Of a stretch of DNA of 32,233 bases, positions 23,236 through 30,524 are shown piece by piece. The translations under genes were made by a program, and so were the position numbers. Source of the DNA: Nanobdellota archaeon (GTDB lineage: Archaea; Nanobdellota; Nanobdellia; Woesearchaeales; JAHJEM01); the NCBI GenBank assembly GCA_018825425.1, contig JAHJEM010000139.1, positions 1-32,233 of the forward strand, in the 5' to 3' direction. The notes under the pieces are model-generated. The model ran no database searches and was not told the DNA's origin. It worked only from the letters and a program-made list of their open reading frames with translations. Every line of letters starts with the position of its first letter. Within the stretch, counting starts at the first letter, position 1.

Positions 23236-24114
23236 ATGAAAAGCCCAACATATACTATGATTGTAGGAAGTAAAGCATGTCCTAATGATTGTGAACTCTG
23301 CATCTCAAAGATGACACCTGATTATGGTATAGGCCTTGCTCTACCTCCTGTAAACTGGGATAGGTTTGAGACAGCTACAAGAATGGCACTTGCCCATGGT
23401 GCAGAGAATGCACTCATTACAGGCAAAGGTGAACCAACATTGTATCCCGGCCAAGTAACCCAGTACCTCATACGTCTAAAAGACAAGCCGTTTAGTGCGC
23501 GGGAAATCCAGACAGAAGGAAGCCAGCTTGCAAGAGGAGGATTATACAATGATTTCCTGACTGTATGGAGAGAACTTGGCCTTGATACTGTAGCTGTCTC
23601 AATGTACCATTATGATATGGAAAAGAATCAAAATCTCTATCGGCCAAGAGATGGAAAGTTCTATGACATACCTGATCTAGTAGACAAGCTCCATGAGAAA
23701 GATCTCAACACCCGCTTATCGTGCGTCCTCATGAAAGGATATGTCGGAGATGTTGATGAGGTCAAGAATCTCATCCAGTTTGCCAAAGAAAACAAGGTTT
23801 TCCAACTCACACTCAGATCAACAGGTCAACCTGAAAAGAGTCTGGATCAAAGGGTTGCTGATTTTGTAGATGCCCACACGGTCAGCCAAGAAAATCTTGC
23901 TGCAATCACTGAATTCCTGGAAAAAGAAGGATCTTTCTGCTACTCTCTTCCTCATGGTGCAAATGTGTACGAGGTCTATGGTCAGAATGTGTGCATGACT
24001 ACGTGCATGACCACACCAGAGAGAAATGAAGATAAGATCCGTCAGCTAATCTGGTTTCCACAAGGGTGGCTCACAACTAGTTGGGAAAATGTTCAAGGAG
24101 GTAGATTATTATGA
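23236..24114 (+). CDS. Radical SAM protein of unknown function inside the NAD operon
   Basis: 292 residues. The 4Fe-4S cluster motif C-x3-C-x2-C is CPNDCELC (C15, C19, C22), close to the N-terminus. GKGEPTLYP (about 62-70) matches the GGE-type SAM-binding strand, followed by barrel strands TVAVSMYHYD, LNTRLSCVLMKGY and FQLTLRSTG. Near the C-terminus C-x3-C (NVCMTTCMT, about 254-262) and IRQLIWFPQGWL could hold a second metal or substrate site. It lies between nadE and the adenylyltransferase and its stop overlaps the next start (ATGA, 24111-24114), so it is translationally coupled. No canonical NAD salvage step needs such an enzyme. It does not match QueE, MoaA or viperin closely by eye. The specific reaction is unknown. 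Confidence 0.85.
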   Translation: MKSPTYTMIVGSKACPNDCELCISKMTPDYGIGLALPPVNWDRFETATRMALAHGAENALITGKGEPTLYPGQVTQYLIRLKDKPFSAREIQTEGSQLARGGLYNDFLTVWRELGLDTVAVSMYHYDMEKNQNLYRPRDGKFYDIPDLVDKLHEKDLNTRLSCVLMKGYVGDVDEVKNLIQFAKENKVFQLTLRSTGQPEKSLDQRVADFVDAHTVSQENLAAITEFLEKEGSFCYSLPHGANVYEVYGQNVCMTTCMTTPERNEDKIRQLIWFPQGWLTTSWENVQGGRLL

Positions 24115-24728
24115 ATTCCACTGAAAAAAGAAAGCAGGTGCTTGTCATTGGAAGGTTCCAACCTGTCTGTGGCAACCATGTTGATATGGTTGAACAGGCA
24201 AGAGAATATGGAGAAGATCTGATCGTAGGGATTGGCAGACCAAATTATGCACGTGCAAGAGAAGTTCTTGATGCCAAGGGTTTTTTGGAATATCAAGTAA
24301 AGAATCTTTTCTCATATGAACGGACCAAGGAATTGGTTGAACATGCTTTCGCAGGAGAGAAAGGAATTGCTGTTGTCCCTATATACGACATCTTTGACCC
24401 TGACAATTATGCATCACATGTCAAGAATGAAGCTGCAAAAGCAGGCGTACATCTTGATGACTGTGTGCTTGCAGGAGAGAACTTTGATACTTGGAAATGC
24501 TTTGAGGGGTCTGGTATTGAAGTGAGGCTTGTGCAAGATAGAACCAAGTATCATGCAACACAGATCAGAGAAGAGATTTATCGTACTGGAAAGAGCGAAC
24601 AGCTTGCTGCACCACTAACTCCAAAGGAAATCAAACGGGTTCAGGATGCAAACTATATACTTGGACAAGAGAGTGCTCATGATATGAGAGAAGCTATACT
24701 AAAATTAGGATATGAAATTATTGATTAA
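24111..24728 (+). CDS. nadM: NadM-like nicotinate/nicotinamide mononucleotide adenylyltransferase
   Basis: 205 residues. The nucleotidyltransferase N-terminus is VIGRFQPVCGNHVDMV (about 12-27), followed by IVGIGRP, VVPIYDIFDPDNYASHV and the second ATP motif YHATQIREE (about 147-155). These fit archaeal NadM, which transfers AMP from ATP to NaMN or NMN. The usual (H/T)xGH motif is changed to C20-G-N-H23: the first His is Cys and Gly is Asn, an odd substitution in an ATP-binding loop. A C-terminal helical extension (about 170-205) is present. The start overlaps the radical SAM stop, with AAGGAGG upstream. It supplies NaAD to NadE. Activity is likely but the motif change leaves doubt. Confidence 0.83.
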   Translation: MNSTEKRKQVLVIGRFQPVCGNHVDMVEQAREYGEDLIVGIGRPNYARAREVLDAKGFLEYQVKNLFSYERTKELVEHAFAGEKGIAVVPIYDIFDPDNYASHVKNEAAKAGVHLDDCVLAGENFDTWKCFEGSGIEVRLVQDRTKYHATQIREEIYRTGKSEQLAAPLTPKEIKRVQDANYILGQESAHDMREAILKLGYEIID

Positions 24729-24768
24729 AAAAAATTGATTCAGATGATAAATAAAACAAGGTGAAACA

Positions 24769-25329
24769 ATGAGCGAGATACTGCAACCAGGGGACCGATT
24801 GATATACAAAGGACATTTAACATTAGTACACAGGGAATTTCGTGATAAACCATTTGATGTAATACTTTCAAAAGATGCATGTTGTATCATGTACATAGAT
24901 CCTGAAGATCATGTATATTTTATCAGACAGTATAGAGTTCCAATGGGAAAAGAGATTCTTGAACTTCCAGCAGAGACCATGGATAAACCAGGTCTGACAT
25001 CATTGGAAGTCATTGTTGAAGGACTTGAAGAAGAATGTGGAATCAAGATATCACCAAGTCAAGTACACTACTTCACCACAATTGGATCTTCAGAAGGACA
25101 TGATTCTGAGATGGTGGATCTGTTCTATGCCTACGGCCCGAATAAATACGTTGGCCAAAGGCTTGAAGACACTGAAAAGATCAACGTTGTACGGATTCCT
25201 TTCATGGATGCATATCAAATGATGCTAAGAGGAGAGATTCAAGGAGGAAAGGCTGTACCCCTCTTGCAGCATGAATATATAAAAAGGATGGAAGAGTCCT
25301 ACGGACCAATTCACGGAGGAGAACCATGA
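24769..25329 (+). CDS. Nudix-fold protein (ADP-ribose pyrophosphatase-like) with degenerate Nudix box
   Basis: 186 residues. Fold landmarks of the ADPRase group are clear: a strand of VYFIRQYRVPMGKEILELPAE, and after the box GSSEGHDSEMVDLFYAY. The Nudix box itself (about 65-91, ELPAETMDKP then VEGLEEECGIK) departs from G-x5-E-x7-RE-x2-EE-x-G: the first Gly is Glu and the RE pair is EG, while the EE pair and last Gly survive. Catalysis may be lost or altered; ligand sensing is an alternative. AAGGTGA precedes the ATG, and its stop overlaps the nadK start (ATGA). Confidence 0.82.
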   Translation: MSEILQPGDRLIYKGHLTLVHREFRDKPFDVILSKDACCIMYIDPEDHVYFIRQYRVPMGKEILELPAETMDKPGLTSLEVIVEGLEEECGIKISPSQVHYFTTIGSSEGHDSEMVDLFYAYGPNKYVGQRLEDTEKINVVRIPFMDAYQMMLRGEIQGGKAVPLLQHEYIKRMEESYGPIHGGEP

Positions 25330-26243
25330 GCAGAGTAATGTTGGTTTATAAGAGAAGCTCATTTGATCTTTATAAGGATTCAGATGATGAACTAATACGA
25401 AATTTCATATGGAGCAATCATCCTGAAGCCAAACGCAAAAGAGAAAGCCATGAACACCAGGAAAAAACACTGGAAACTGTAGTGCATGAACTTCAAAGGC
25501 AAGGAATCAGTTTTGATCAAATATATAGAGCAGATTTGGACAAGCCAGATGGATATGATTACGTAATCACAGTTGGAGGAGATGGTACCCTCCTAGAAGT
25601 TGCTCATTTCATATTGGATATACCCTTGCTAGGTGTTAACTCTGACCCCAACGGAAGCCTAGGATTCTATTCATCTAGTAATAGATTTAATTTTGGTGAA
25701 ATACTTGCAGATATTGATTCATACAAAACAACTCAACTTCACAGATTTGGAATAAAAATTGACGGTAAAAGTGTTAGAGAACCAGCCCTAAATGACGTCC
25801 TATTTGCGCATAGCAATCCAGCTGCAAATACGTATTATGTACTTACTGCTGACAAGGTCCTTGATCCTGTTGGGAGAGGAAGTGGAGTTTTGATGTGTAC
25901 ACCTTCTGGTTCCACAGCATTTCTTTATCAAGAGAATGGAATAATGACTCCTCTTGACTTTGATAAGATTCAATACAGGCACAGGGCGGTACGAGGAAAC
26001 AAAAGTCAATTTGCATCTGAAATCAATATTGAATCCACAACAAGACCTGCCAGGATATATATTGATGGAGATCATCTAACATATCCTGTGACACTTGGTC
26101 AGACTTTGAATATAACCCAAGGACCCCAGATAACAATTATTGGCGAATTGGAAGAAAGGAGAAAAAAAATGGATCCTGATTACAACCACTGTGGACACTG
26201 TAGAGATAACAGTGTTAATCCCCATCAAACTCCTGATATATGA
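25326..26243 (+). CDS. nadK: NAD kinase
   Basis: 305 residues. GGDGT (84-88) is the ATP/NAD site; PLLGVNSDPNGSLGFY, NDVLFAH, GSGVLMCTPSGSTAF and the late IYIDGDH strand follow the order of the DAGK-like NAD kinase fold. It phosphorylates NAD to NADP and closes the salvage pathway encoded by the operon. The N-terminus has a charged insert (about 33-48). The last 22 residues add a CxxC (C289, C292 in NHCGHC) not needed by the family. The final 29 bases overlap the convergent channel gene. Confidence 0.93.
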   Translation: MSRVMLVYKRSSFDLYKDSDDELIRNFIWSNHPEAKRKRESHEHQEKTLETVVHELQRQGISFDQIYRADLDKPDGYDYVITVGGDGTLLEVAHFILDIPLLGVNSDPNGSLGFYSSSNRFNFGEILADIDSYKTTQLHRFGIKIDGKSVREPALNDVLFAHSNPAANTYYVLTADKVLDPVGRGSGVLMCTPSGSTAFLYQENGIMTPLDFDKIQYRHRAVRGNKSQFASEINIESTTRPARIYIDGDHLTYPVTLGQTLNITQGPQITIIGELEERRKKMDPDYNHCGHCRDNSVNPHQTPDI

Positions 26244-27099
26244 TATGCCCGCATGCTTTGCAATTACTTGCGTCCTTATCGTGATACCTAAGACCGCATT
26301 TCTTGCACACAATCCTTTTCTTATCAGATAGATGGAGCCATTCTCTGGCAATTCCGCCCACCTGCCAAGGGATAAGGATTATACCTGAGAGTATCATGAT
26401 GACTGTAACAGCTTTACCACCCTCACTGAGTGGAATGATATCTCCGAATCCTACTGTTGTTAATGCAACGACTGTGAAATAGAATGCATCTCCAAAGTTC
26501 TGGACAGTGTGATTGATCGGGCTCTCTACATGCCAGAACAATCCTGCTGAGACAAAGAAGATGATTAGAAGTGTTATAACAAGACGTGTTACTCTCAAGA
26601 CATGCCATGTCAGGTTTCCAAAAAAGAAATAAGGGTCTGCAATGAACCGCAGGAACCTAAATATTCTTAGCACTCTTAATACCCTGATTATCTTCAGGAA
26701 TCCAACATAACCTGCGGACGCAGGAAGCAATACTAAAAGCAATGTTGGCAGGATTGCTACCAGATCAATTAGACTGTAGATATGAAAGAGGTGCTTGACG
26801 CGATTCCTTGAGCCATAAAGTCTTGCAACGTATTCTATAATGAAGAACACGACAAGAACAACTTCTAGGTTCCATAAGAACTGCCTAGTACTCTGGGAAA
26901 TCAGATATGTATCGACGACAAAACTCGCACAAACCAGCAAGTTGATAATGATAATAAATAAATCAATGAATTTTCCAGGACGGGTTTTGCAATCAATGAG
27001 ATAGAACTGGATTGCTTCGCGGAAAGAATGGTTCTTGTGAACAGGTTGAACTGCCTTTTTCCTGGCTACATTCTTCCCTTTTACGTTCTTTTTTGCCAT
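26215..27099 (-). CDS. Voltage-gated-type K+ channel with C-terminal zinc ribbon
   Basis: 294 residues, one subunit of a presumed tetramer. Six membrane segments are visible: S1 about 44-66, S2 74-94, S3 105-126, S4 135-153 with Arg at every third position (RVLRVLRIFRFLRF), S5 168-190, and S6 227-249. The pore loop has the K+ filter TVGFGD (215-220). After S6 a zinc ribbon follows (C265, C268, C280, C283), in place of the RCK or cyclic-nucleotide domains found on other channels; it may assemble or gate the tetramer. A basic cytoplasmic N-terminus (1-35) precedes S1. Overlaps nadK by 29 bases, tail to tail. Confidence 0.92.
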   Translation of the reverse strand: MAKKNVKGKNVARKKAVQPVHKNHSFREAIQFYLIDCKTRPGKFIDLFIIIINLLVCASFVVDTYLISQSTRQFLWNLEVVLVVFFIIEYVARLYGSRNRVKHLFHIYSLIDLVAILPTLLLVLLPASAGYVGFLKIIRVLRVLRIFRFLRFIADPYFFFGNLTWHVLRVTRLVITLLIIFFVSAGLFWHVESPINHTVQNFGDAFYFTVVALTTVGFGDIIPLSEGGKAVTVIMILSGIILIPWQVGGIAREWLHLSDKKRIVCKKCGLRYHDKDASNCKACGHIIYQEFDGD

Positions 27100-27130
27100 T
27101 TATCTTGTTGATATGATACAAATGGCAGAG

Positions 27131-27142
27131 GTTTATAAATAT
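27131..27142 (-). promoter_or_regulatory. TATA box of the K+ channel gene
   Basis: On the minus strand ATATTTATAAAC lies about 37 nt before the ATG at 27099, giving a predicted leader of about 10 nt. Confidence 0.55.
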
Positions 27143-27215
27143 TATGCAAGACTCGGAAGAACACTTCTTGTGAGTGATGGAAGTTCTGTGTTGGAAGCGT
27201 TTAGGATAAGATAAG

Positions 27216-27225
27216 TTTTTATATT
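27216..27225 (+). promoter_or_regulatory. TATA-like element of the MazG-like gene
   Basis: TTTTTATATT is centred about 25 nt before the ATG at 27246. The gap is almost entirely pyrimidine, ending in a run of T next to the ATG, with no ribosome site, so a leaderless mRNA is likely. Confidence 0.5.
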
Positions 27226-27245
27226 CCTTTTTCTTTCTTTTTTTT

Positions 27246-27728
27246 ATGCCATACACAGATTTACAAAAACAAGTTTACGACAACAAGATTAAACGAGGAT
27301 TTAATGTCACAGATATTGGAAAAGAGATAATTCTTATGACAGAAGAGCTTGGAGAATTGTGTGATGCCAAACTTTCTAATGATAAAGGCGCGATTATAGA
27401 TGCTATTGGTGACATCATGGTCTATTGCTTAAGCATGTCCTCTCTTTTCAAATGGGATGCTCACGACATTATAGAAGAAGTCACTTTCTCTGGAGATTAT
27501 CTGACCCACATTGGAAGAGAGATTGGAATGCTGGCAAAGACATTCAAGAAAAGTAATCAGCAATCTGTGGACAAGATTGACAGAAGAGCAGAGTTCAAAT
27601 CTCATCTGGGAAAACTCTTGGGCTATTGCAAAGCAGCCTTTTTTGCTGAAGGTTCGAATGAATTGGCCATATTGAAAGGTATTGTGGAGAATAATTCAGT
27701 AAGAAGTCACCAAGGAAAAATAAAATAG
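27246..27728 (+). CDS. MazG-like nucleotide pyrophosphohydrolase
   Basis: 160 residues, all helical. The metal-binding pattern of all-alpha NTP pyrophosphatases is present: EELGE (33-37) and D52-x3-D56 in DAIGDIMVY, with LMTEELGELCDAKL and the following helix matching the MazG core. Such enzymes hydrolyse NTPs or dNTPs to monophosphates and pyrophosphate and often clear aberrant nucleotides. The second half (about 80-145) is a further helical part resembling the first helices but without acidic ligands. The stop is followed at once by the palindromic repeat array. Confidence 0.75.
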   Translation: MPYTDLQKQVYDNKIKRGFNVTDIGKEIILMTEELGELCDAKLSNDKGAIIDAIGDIMVYCLSMSSLFKWDAHDIIEEVTFSGDYLTHIGREIGMLAKTFKKSNQQSVDKIDRRAEFKSHLGKLLGYCKAAFFAEGSNELAILKGIVENNSVRSHQGKIK

Positions 27729-27975
27729 TCATTTTATTCGTATCTCAAAGCGTACTCAATTAGCATTGAGAAGCTATGAGATACTCATTTTATTCGTATC
27801 TCAAAGCGTACTCAATTAGCATTGAGAAGCTATGAGATACTCATTTTATTCGTATCTCAAAGTTAGCTTGACTCCGTCAATCAACTTTGAGGTATTCGTT
27901 CTACTCATACCTCAAAACATACTCAATTAACATTGAGAAGCTATGAGATACTCATTTCATTCGTATCTCAAAGCG
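27729..27975. repeat. Tandem array of about 56-bp palindromic units containing the 3' end of the ABC permease gene
   Basis: Units at 27729-27784 and 27785-27840 are identical; 27841-27896 and about 27897-27951 are diverged, and a partial copy continues to 27975 inside the permease gene. Each unit folds as nested stems, GTATCTCA/TGAGATAC outside and CTCAAT/ATTGAG inside with a TAGC loop. Unit 3 has a different sequence but keeps both stems (outer arm GTATCTCAAAGTT with one G-U shift, inner TTGAC/GTCAA). Each unit reads, on the minus strand, like the gene end encoding ALRYE. It probably acts as a bidirectional terminator. Confidence 0.85.
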
Positions 27976-29192
27976 TCCACAGGCTTCAACTTGCTTCCCT
28001 GATACGCAGGAATTGCCCCTGCTACAACTCCAACAAGCATGGACACAGAAAGTGCCATAACCACAGAATTCAAGGACACAAATGTTCCTCCTCTTGCAAA
28101 AGGTGTGCCACCCATCAGAGTCGGTAGTGCTCCTGAGAGCAAACCTCCAAAGAATGCACCGATTAGCCCGCCGACCAAGCCGATCAATGCAGCATTCAGG
28201 AGAAATATCAATAAGATATCCCGATTCTTTGCACCAATAGCTTTCATTATACCTATTTCTTTTGTCTTCTCGATTACTGATGTGAACATGGTATTTGCAA
28301 TCCCGACTGCACCGACAATGAGTGAGACTGCAGCTATTGCAAGTAGGAACATGCTCATAGAGCTCATCATTTCAGCACGTTGCTCACTCATCTGCTTGTT
28401 TGAGCTTATGCTAAAGTCACGGTCTTTTGCTGTGACATGTCTGATCATCATAAGTTTATTCTCTATCTTTGCTATCGATTCATCCAGATTATTCTCATCT
28501 TTGACCTTCACTATGATAGAATCATATACATCATTGTCTTTATCATCCAGTATTTGATATGCCATCTGCAAAGGCATGTAGATCGTTGTACTAGAATCAT
28601 CAAGGACTCCAACAACCCTAAAAGAGCTGCCTTCGATTGTAATCATCTTGTTTATTCCAAGTGGTTGGTCAAAATATGTGTCTGCAAGTCTTGCACCAAT
28701 AACCACTACGTTCTGATCAGCAGAGTCAAGGAAACGACCATCTCGTATGGTGAGGGTTGTGATCTGTGACCATACCTTCTGGTCAACACCAGTAAGGGAT
28801 ACAGTTCCTTTCTTTCCTAAGAAAGAGACTTCAACACTATCCCTAATCTGAGTATCCATCATCAATATATCTGATATTCCTCGTAATGCCTGTAGGTCTG
28901 AGCGATCAAGCACGATCTCATCTTCAGTCGCTACAGCACCTCCTCCTCCGTCTCTTCCTCTGCCACCTCCCCACATGCCACCCCCTCTTGAGTAACCTGC
29001 AGTAATTGTGAGCAGGTCTCCGCCAAGCGCATTAAGCTGGCTGTTCATTTGAGATTGCATGCCTTCCCCTAGAGAGACGATGGCTATCACTGCAGCAACT
29101 CCTATGACAATACCTATTATGGTCAGCCAGCTACGTAGCTTGCTGTGTACTACCATATTGAATGCGTGCTTGAAGCACTTGATAAGCTTCAT
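27957..29192 (-). CDS. MacB/FtsX-type ABC transporter permease
   Basis: 411 residues. The architecture fits MacB-like permeases: an N-terminal helix (about 20-42, LTIIGIVIGVAAVIAIVSLG), a large extracellular domain (about 43-275), and three C-terminal helices containing the FtsX signature EKTKEIGIMKAIGAKNRDI. The last residues (KPVDALRYE) are the usual family end. An extracellular loop holds a Gly/Arg-rich stretch (about 68-86, GGGMWGGGRGRDGGGG), unusual for the family. With the ATPase and the COG1361-like protein it forms an export or envelope-remodelling unit; the substrate is unknown. It starts three bases after the preceding stop, and its end lies within the repeat array. Confidence 0.9.
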   Translation of the reverse strand: MKLIKCFKHAFNMVVHSKLRSWLTIIGIVIGVAAVIAIVSLGEGMQSQMNSQLNALGGDLLTITAGYSRGGGMWGGGRGRDGGGGAVATEDEIVLDRSDLQALRGISDILMMDTQIRDSVEVSFLGKKGTVSLTGVDQKVWSQITTLTIRDGRFLDSADQNVVVIGARLADTYFDQPLGINKMITIEGSSFRVVGVLDDSSTTIYMPLQMAYQILDDKDNDVYDSIIVKVKDENNLDESIAKIENKLMMIRHVTAKDRDFSISSNKQMSEQRAEMMSSMSMFLLAIAAVSLIVGAVGIANTMFTSVIEKTKEIGIMKAIGAKNRDILLIFLLNAALIGLVGGLIGAFFGGLLSGALPTLMGGTPFARGGTFVSLNSVVMALSVSMLVGVVAGAIPAYQGSKLKPVDALRYE

Positions 29193-29195
29193 AAT

Positions 29196-30524
29196 TTACC
29201 TCTTCCTGAATATGCTTTTCTTTGATACTCCTTTTTTGGGACCTTCATTATTGTTTTTCTTGCGTCTCGTGTATATGAACACACCCGCAATAACTACTAC
29301 CAATACTATCAGGTACCACTTGCTTTTGGACCAGAAGCTCTGCTGCTGCATACCTCTTCTCTGGAAATTCATAACTTGGGTCGCATCTGTAACTGCAGTT
29401 GTCAATGTACTCTGCGAGGTCATCTCAACGTCTTTTTCCACAGTATTTCTGTTTCCCATGGTGTCAGTGTATGCAATCTGTACTGTCAGTGGCGTATTTG
29501 GTCTTGATCCCATAATTTCTCGAGAGACATTCTGGATGTTGCCCATTCCCCTTGAAGATTGCTGCAAAGTAAAACTTGCAACAGTATAATCTCCTGTGTT
29601 CAGATTTCCGATTATGACGTTGTTTGATCCTGTCACTCGCCAACCTTCTTGATTTGGGATAATGACAGATACGGAGTTTGCAGGATTGCTTCCCACATTC
29701 GCAATGGAGAATGATGTCTCACCTGCTGAACTGTCAGAGAATGCCACTTCAAAATCTGTTCCTCCTCCGACGTAAATTCCTGCAATTGTGGATATTGTTG
29801 TTGTGGTCCCACTGCTTGGATCATTGTATGAAAGGTGCAGGTCAAGCTTGTATAGACCTGCGTCTCCATTTGTATCTGCAATGACTTGATACTCCACTTC
29901 TGCACTCTCGCCGATATCAATACTCTTGATATGCTTGGTATTGTCACTTCCGACTGGAAGGACTATCTCATCCTCATTCTCCCAATAGAATGTCAGATCA
30001 TTGAGAGGAGCATTTCCGACATTGTTTATGGTGAATTTTAGGCTTTCCTGTTTGCCTGGTATAAGTACACTCTTGTCAATGTGTATGATCTCTGCATTCT
30101 CGCCTGTCTCCACGTCGATCGATAGGATTACTTGTGCTTTTGCTGTTGCACCTTCAGTGTAATAGTAGATGTCAAGGTCATGGCTGCCTGTTGGTGCGTT
30201 CTTATCAATACGCAATCGGTATTTAACAATACGCATATCTTCCTCATCCTGATATGCTCTAAGTGTTCCGATCTTCTTGGCTGCATCCTCTCCAGGAACA
30301 AGTTCCAGAGGATAGTCTGGATTCAGCTCAATGACCATGTCATTTGCAGCGCTTCCTCCGAGGTTCTCGATTCCCAGCCTGATCTCCACAATATCACCTG
30401 CGTTGGCAGGATCTGGTTCTTGGTTTACAAGACTAATGTATATTGATGGTATATCTCCTGCACCCGCATGAACAATCGGGGCTAATGCAAGTATTAACAA
30501 TAATAATATTCCGTAGATTTTCAT
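29196..30524 (-). CDS. COG1361/CARDB-like secreted protein with C-terminal anchor
   Basis: 442 residues. A signal peptide (1-20) is followed by about three Ig-like CARDB/NEW3-type domains (about 25-150, 155-265 and 270-375; EIRLGIENLGGSAANDMVIE, LKFTINNVGNAPLNDLTF and FSIANVGSNPANSVSVII are the repeated first strands). One transmembrane helix (about 403-420) and a Lys/Arg/Asn-rich cytoplasmic tail complete it. In archaea such proteins are often encoded with MacB-like ABC transporters, as here, and may serve as the extracellular partner in place of a bacterial MacA. Its start overlaps the end of the ATPase gene (30521-30524). Confidence 0.85.
   Translation of the reverse strand: MKIYGILLLLILALAPIVHAGAGDIPSIYISLVNQEPDPANAGDIVEIRLGIENLGGSAANDMVIELNPDYPLELVPGEDAAKKIGTLRAYQDEEDMRIVKYRLRIDKNAPTGSHDLDIYYYTEGATAKAQVILSIDVETGENAEIIHIDKSVLIPGKQESLKFTINNVGNAPLNDLTFYWENEDEIVLPVGSDNTKHIKSIDIGESAEVEYQVIADTNGDAGLYKLDLHLSYNDPSSGTTTTISTIAGIYVGGGTDFEVAFSDSSAGETSFSIANVGSNPANSVSVIIPNQEGWRVTGSNNVIIGNLNTGDYTVASFTLQQSSRGMGNIQNVSREIMGSRPNTPLTVQIAYTDTMGNRNTVEKDVEMTSQSTLTTAVTDATQVMNFQRRGMQQQSFWSKSKWYLIVLVVVIAGVFIYTRRKKNNNEGPKKGVSKKSIFRKR

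Noticed and set aside
23212-23280. Short overlapping frame starting ATGGAGAATAAA before the radical SAM gene
   Set aside because: About 22 codons, no ribosome site of its own, and overlaps the better-supported start at 23236.
23236-24114. Radical SAM gene as QueE, MoaA or viperin homologue
   Set aside because: No queuosine, molybdopterin or antiviral partner genes are present and the motifs outside the cluster site do not obviously match.
27729-27951. Regular repeats suggestive of a CRISPR array
   Set aside because: Whole 56-bp units repeat without unique spacers, units contain gene 3'-end sequence, and no cas genes are present.
28039-28557. 172-codon plus-strand frame opposite the ABC permease
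   Set aside because: Antisense shadow of the hydrophobic FtsX-type gene; no promoter or ribosome site.
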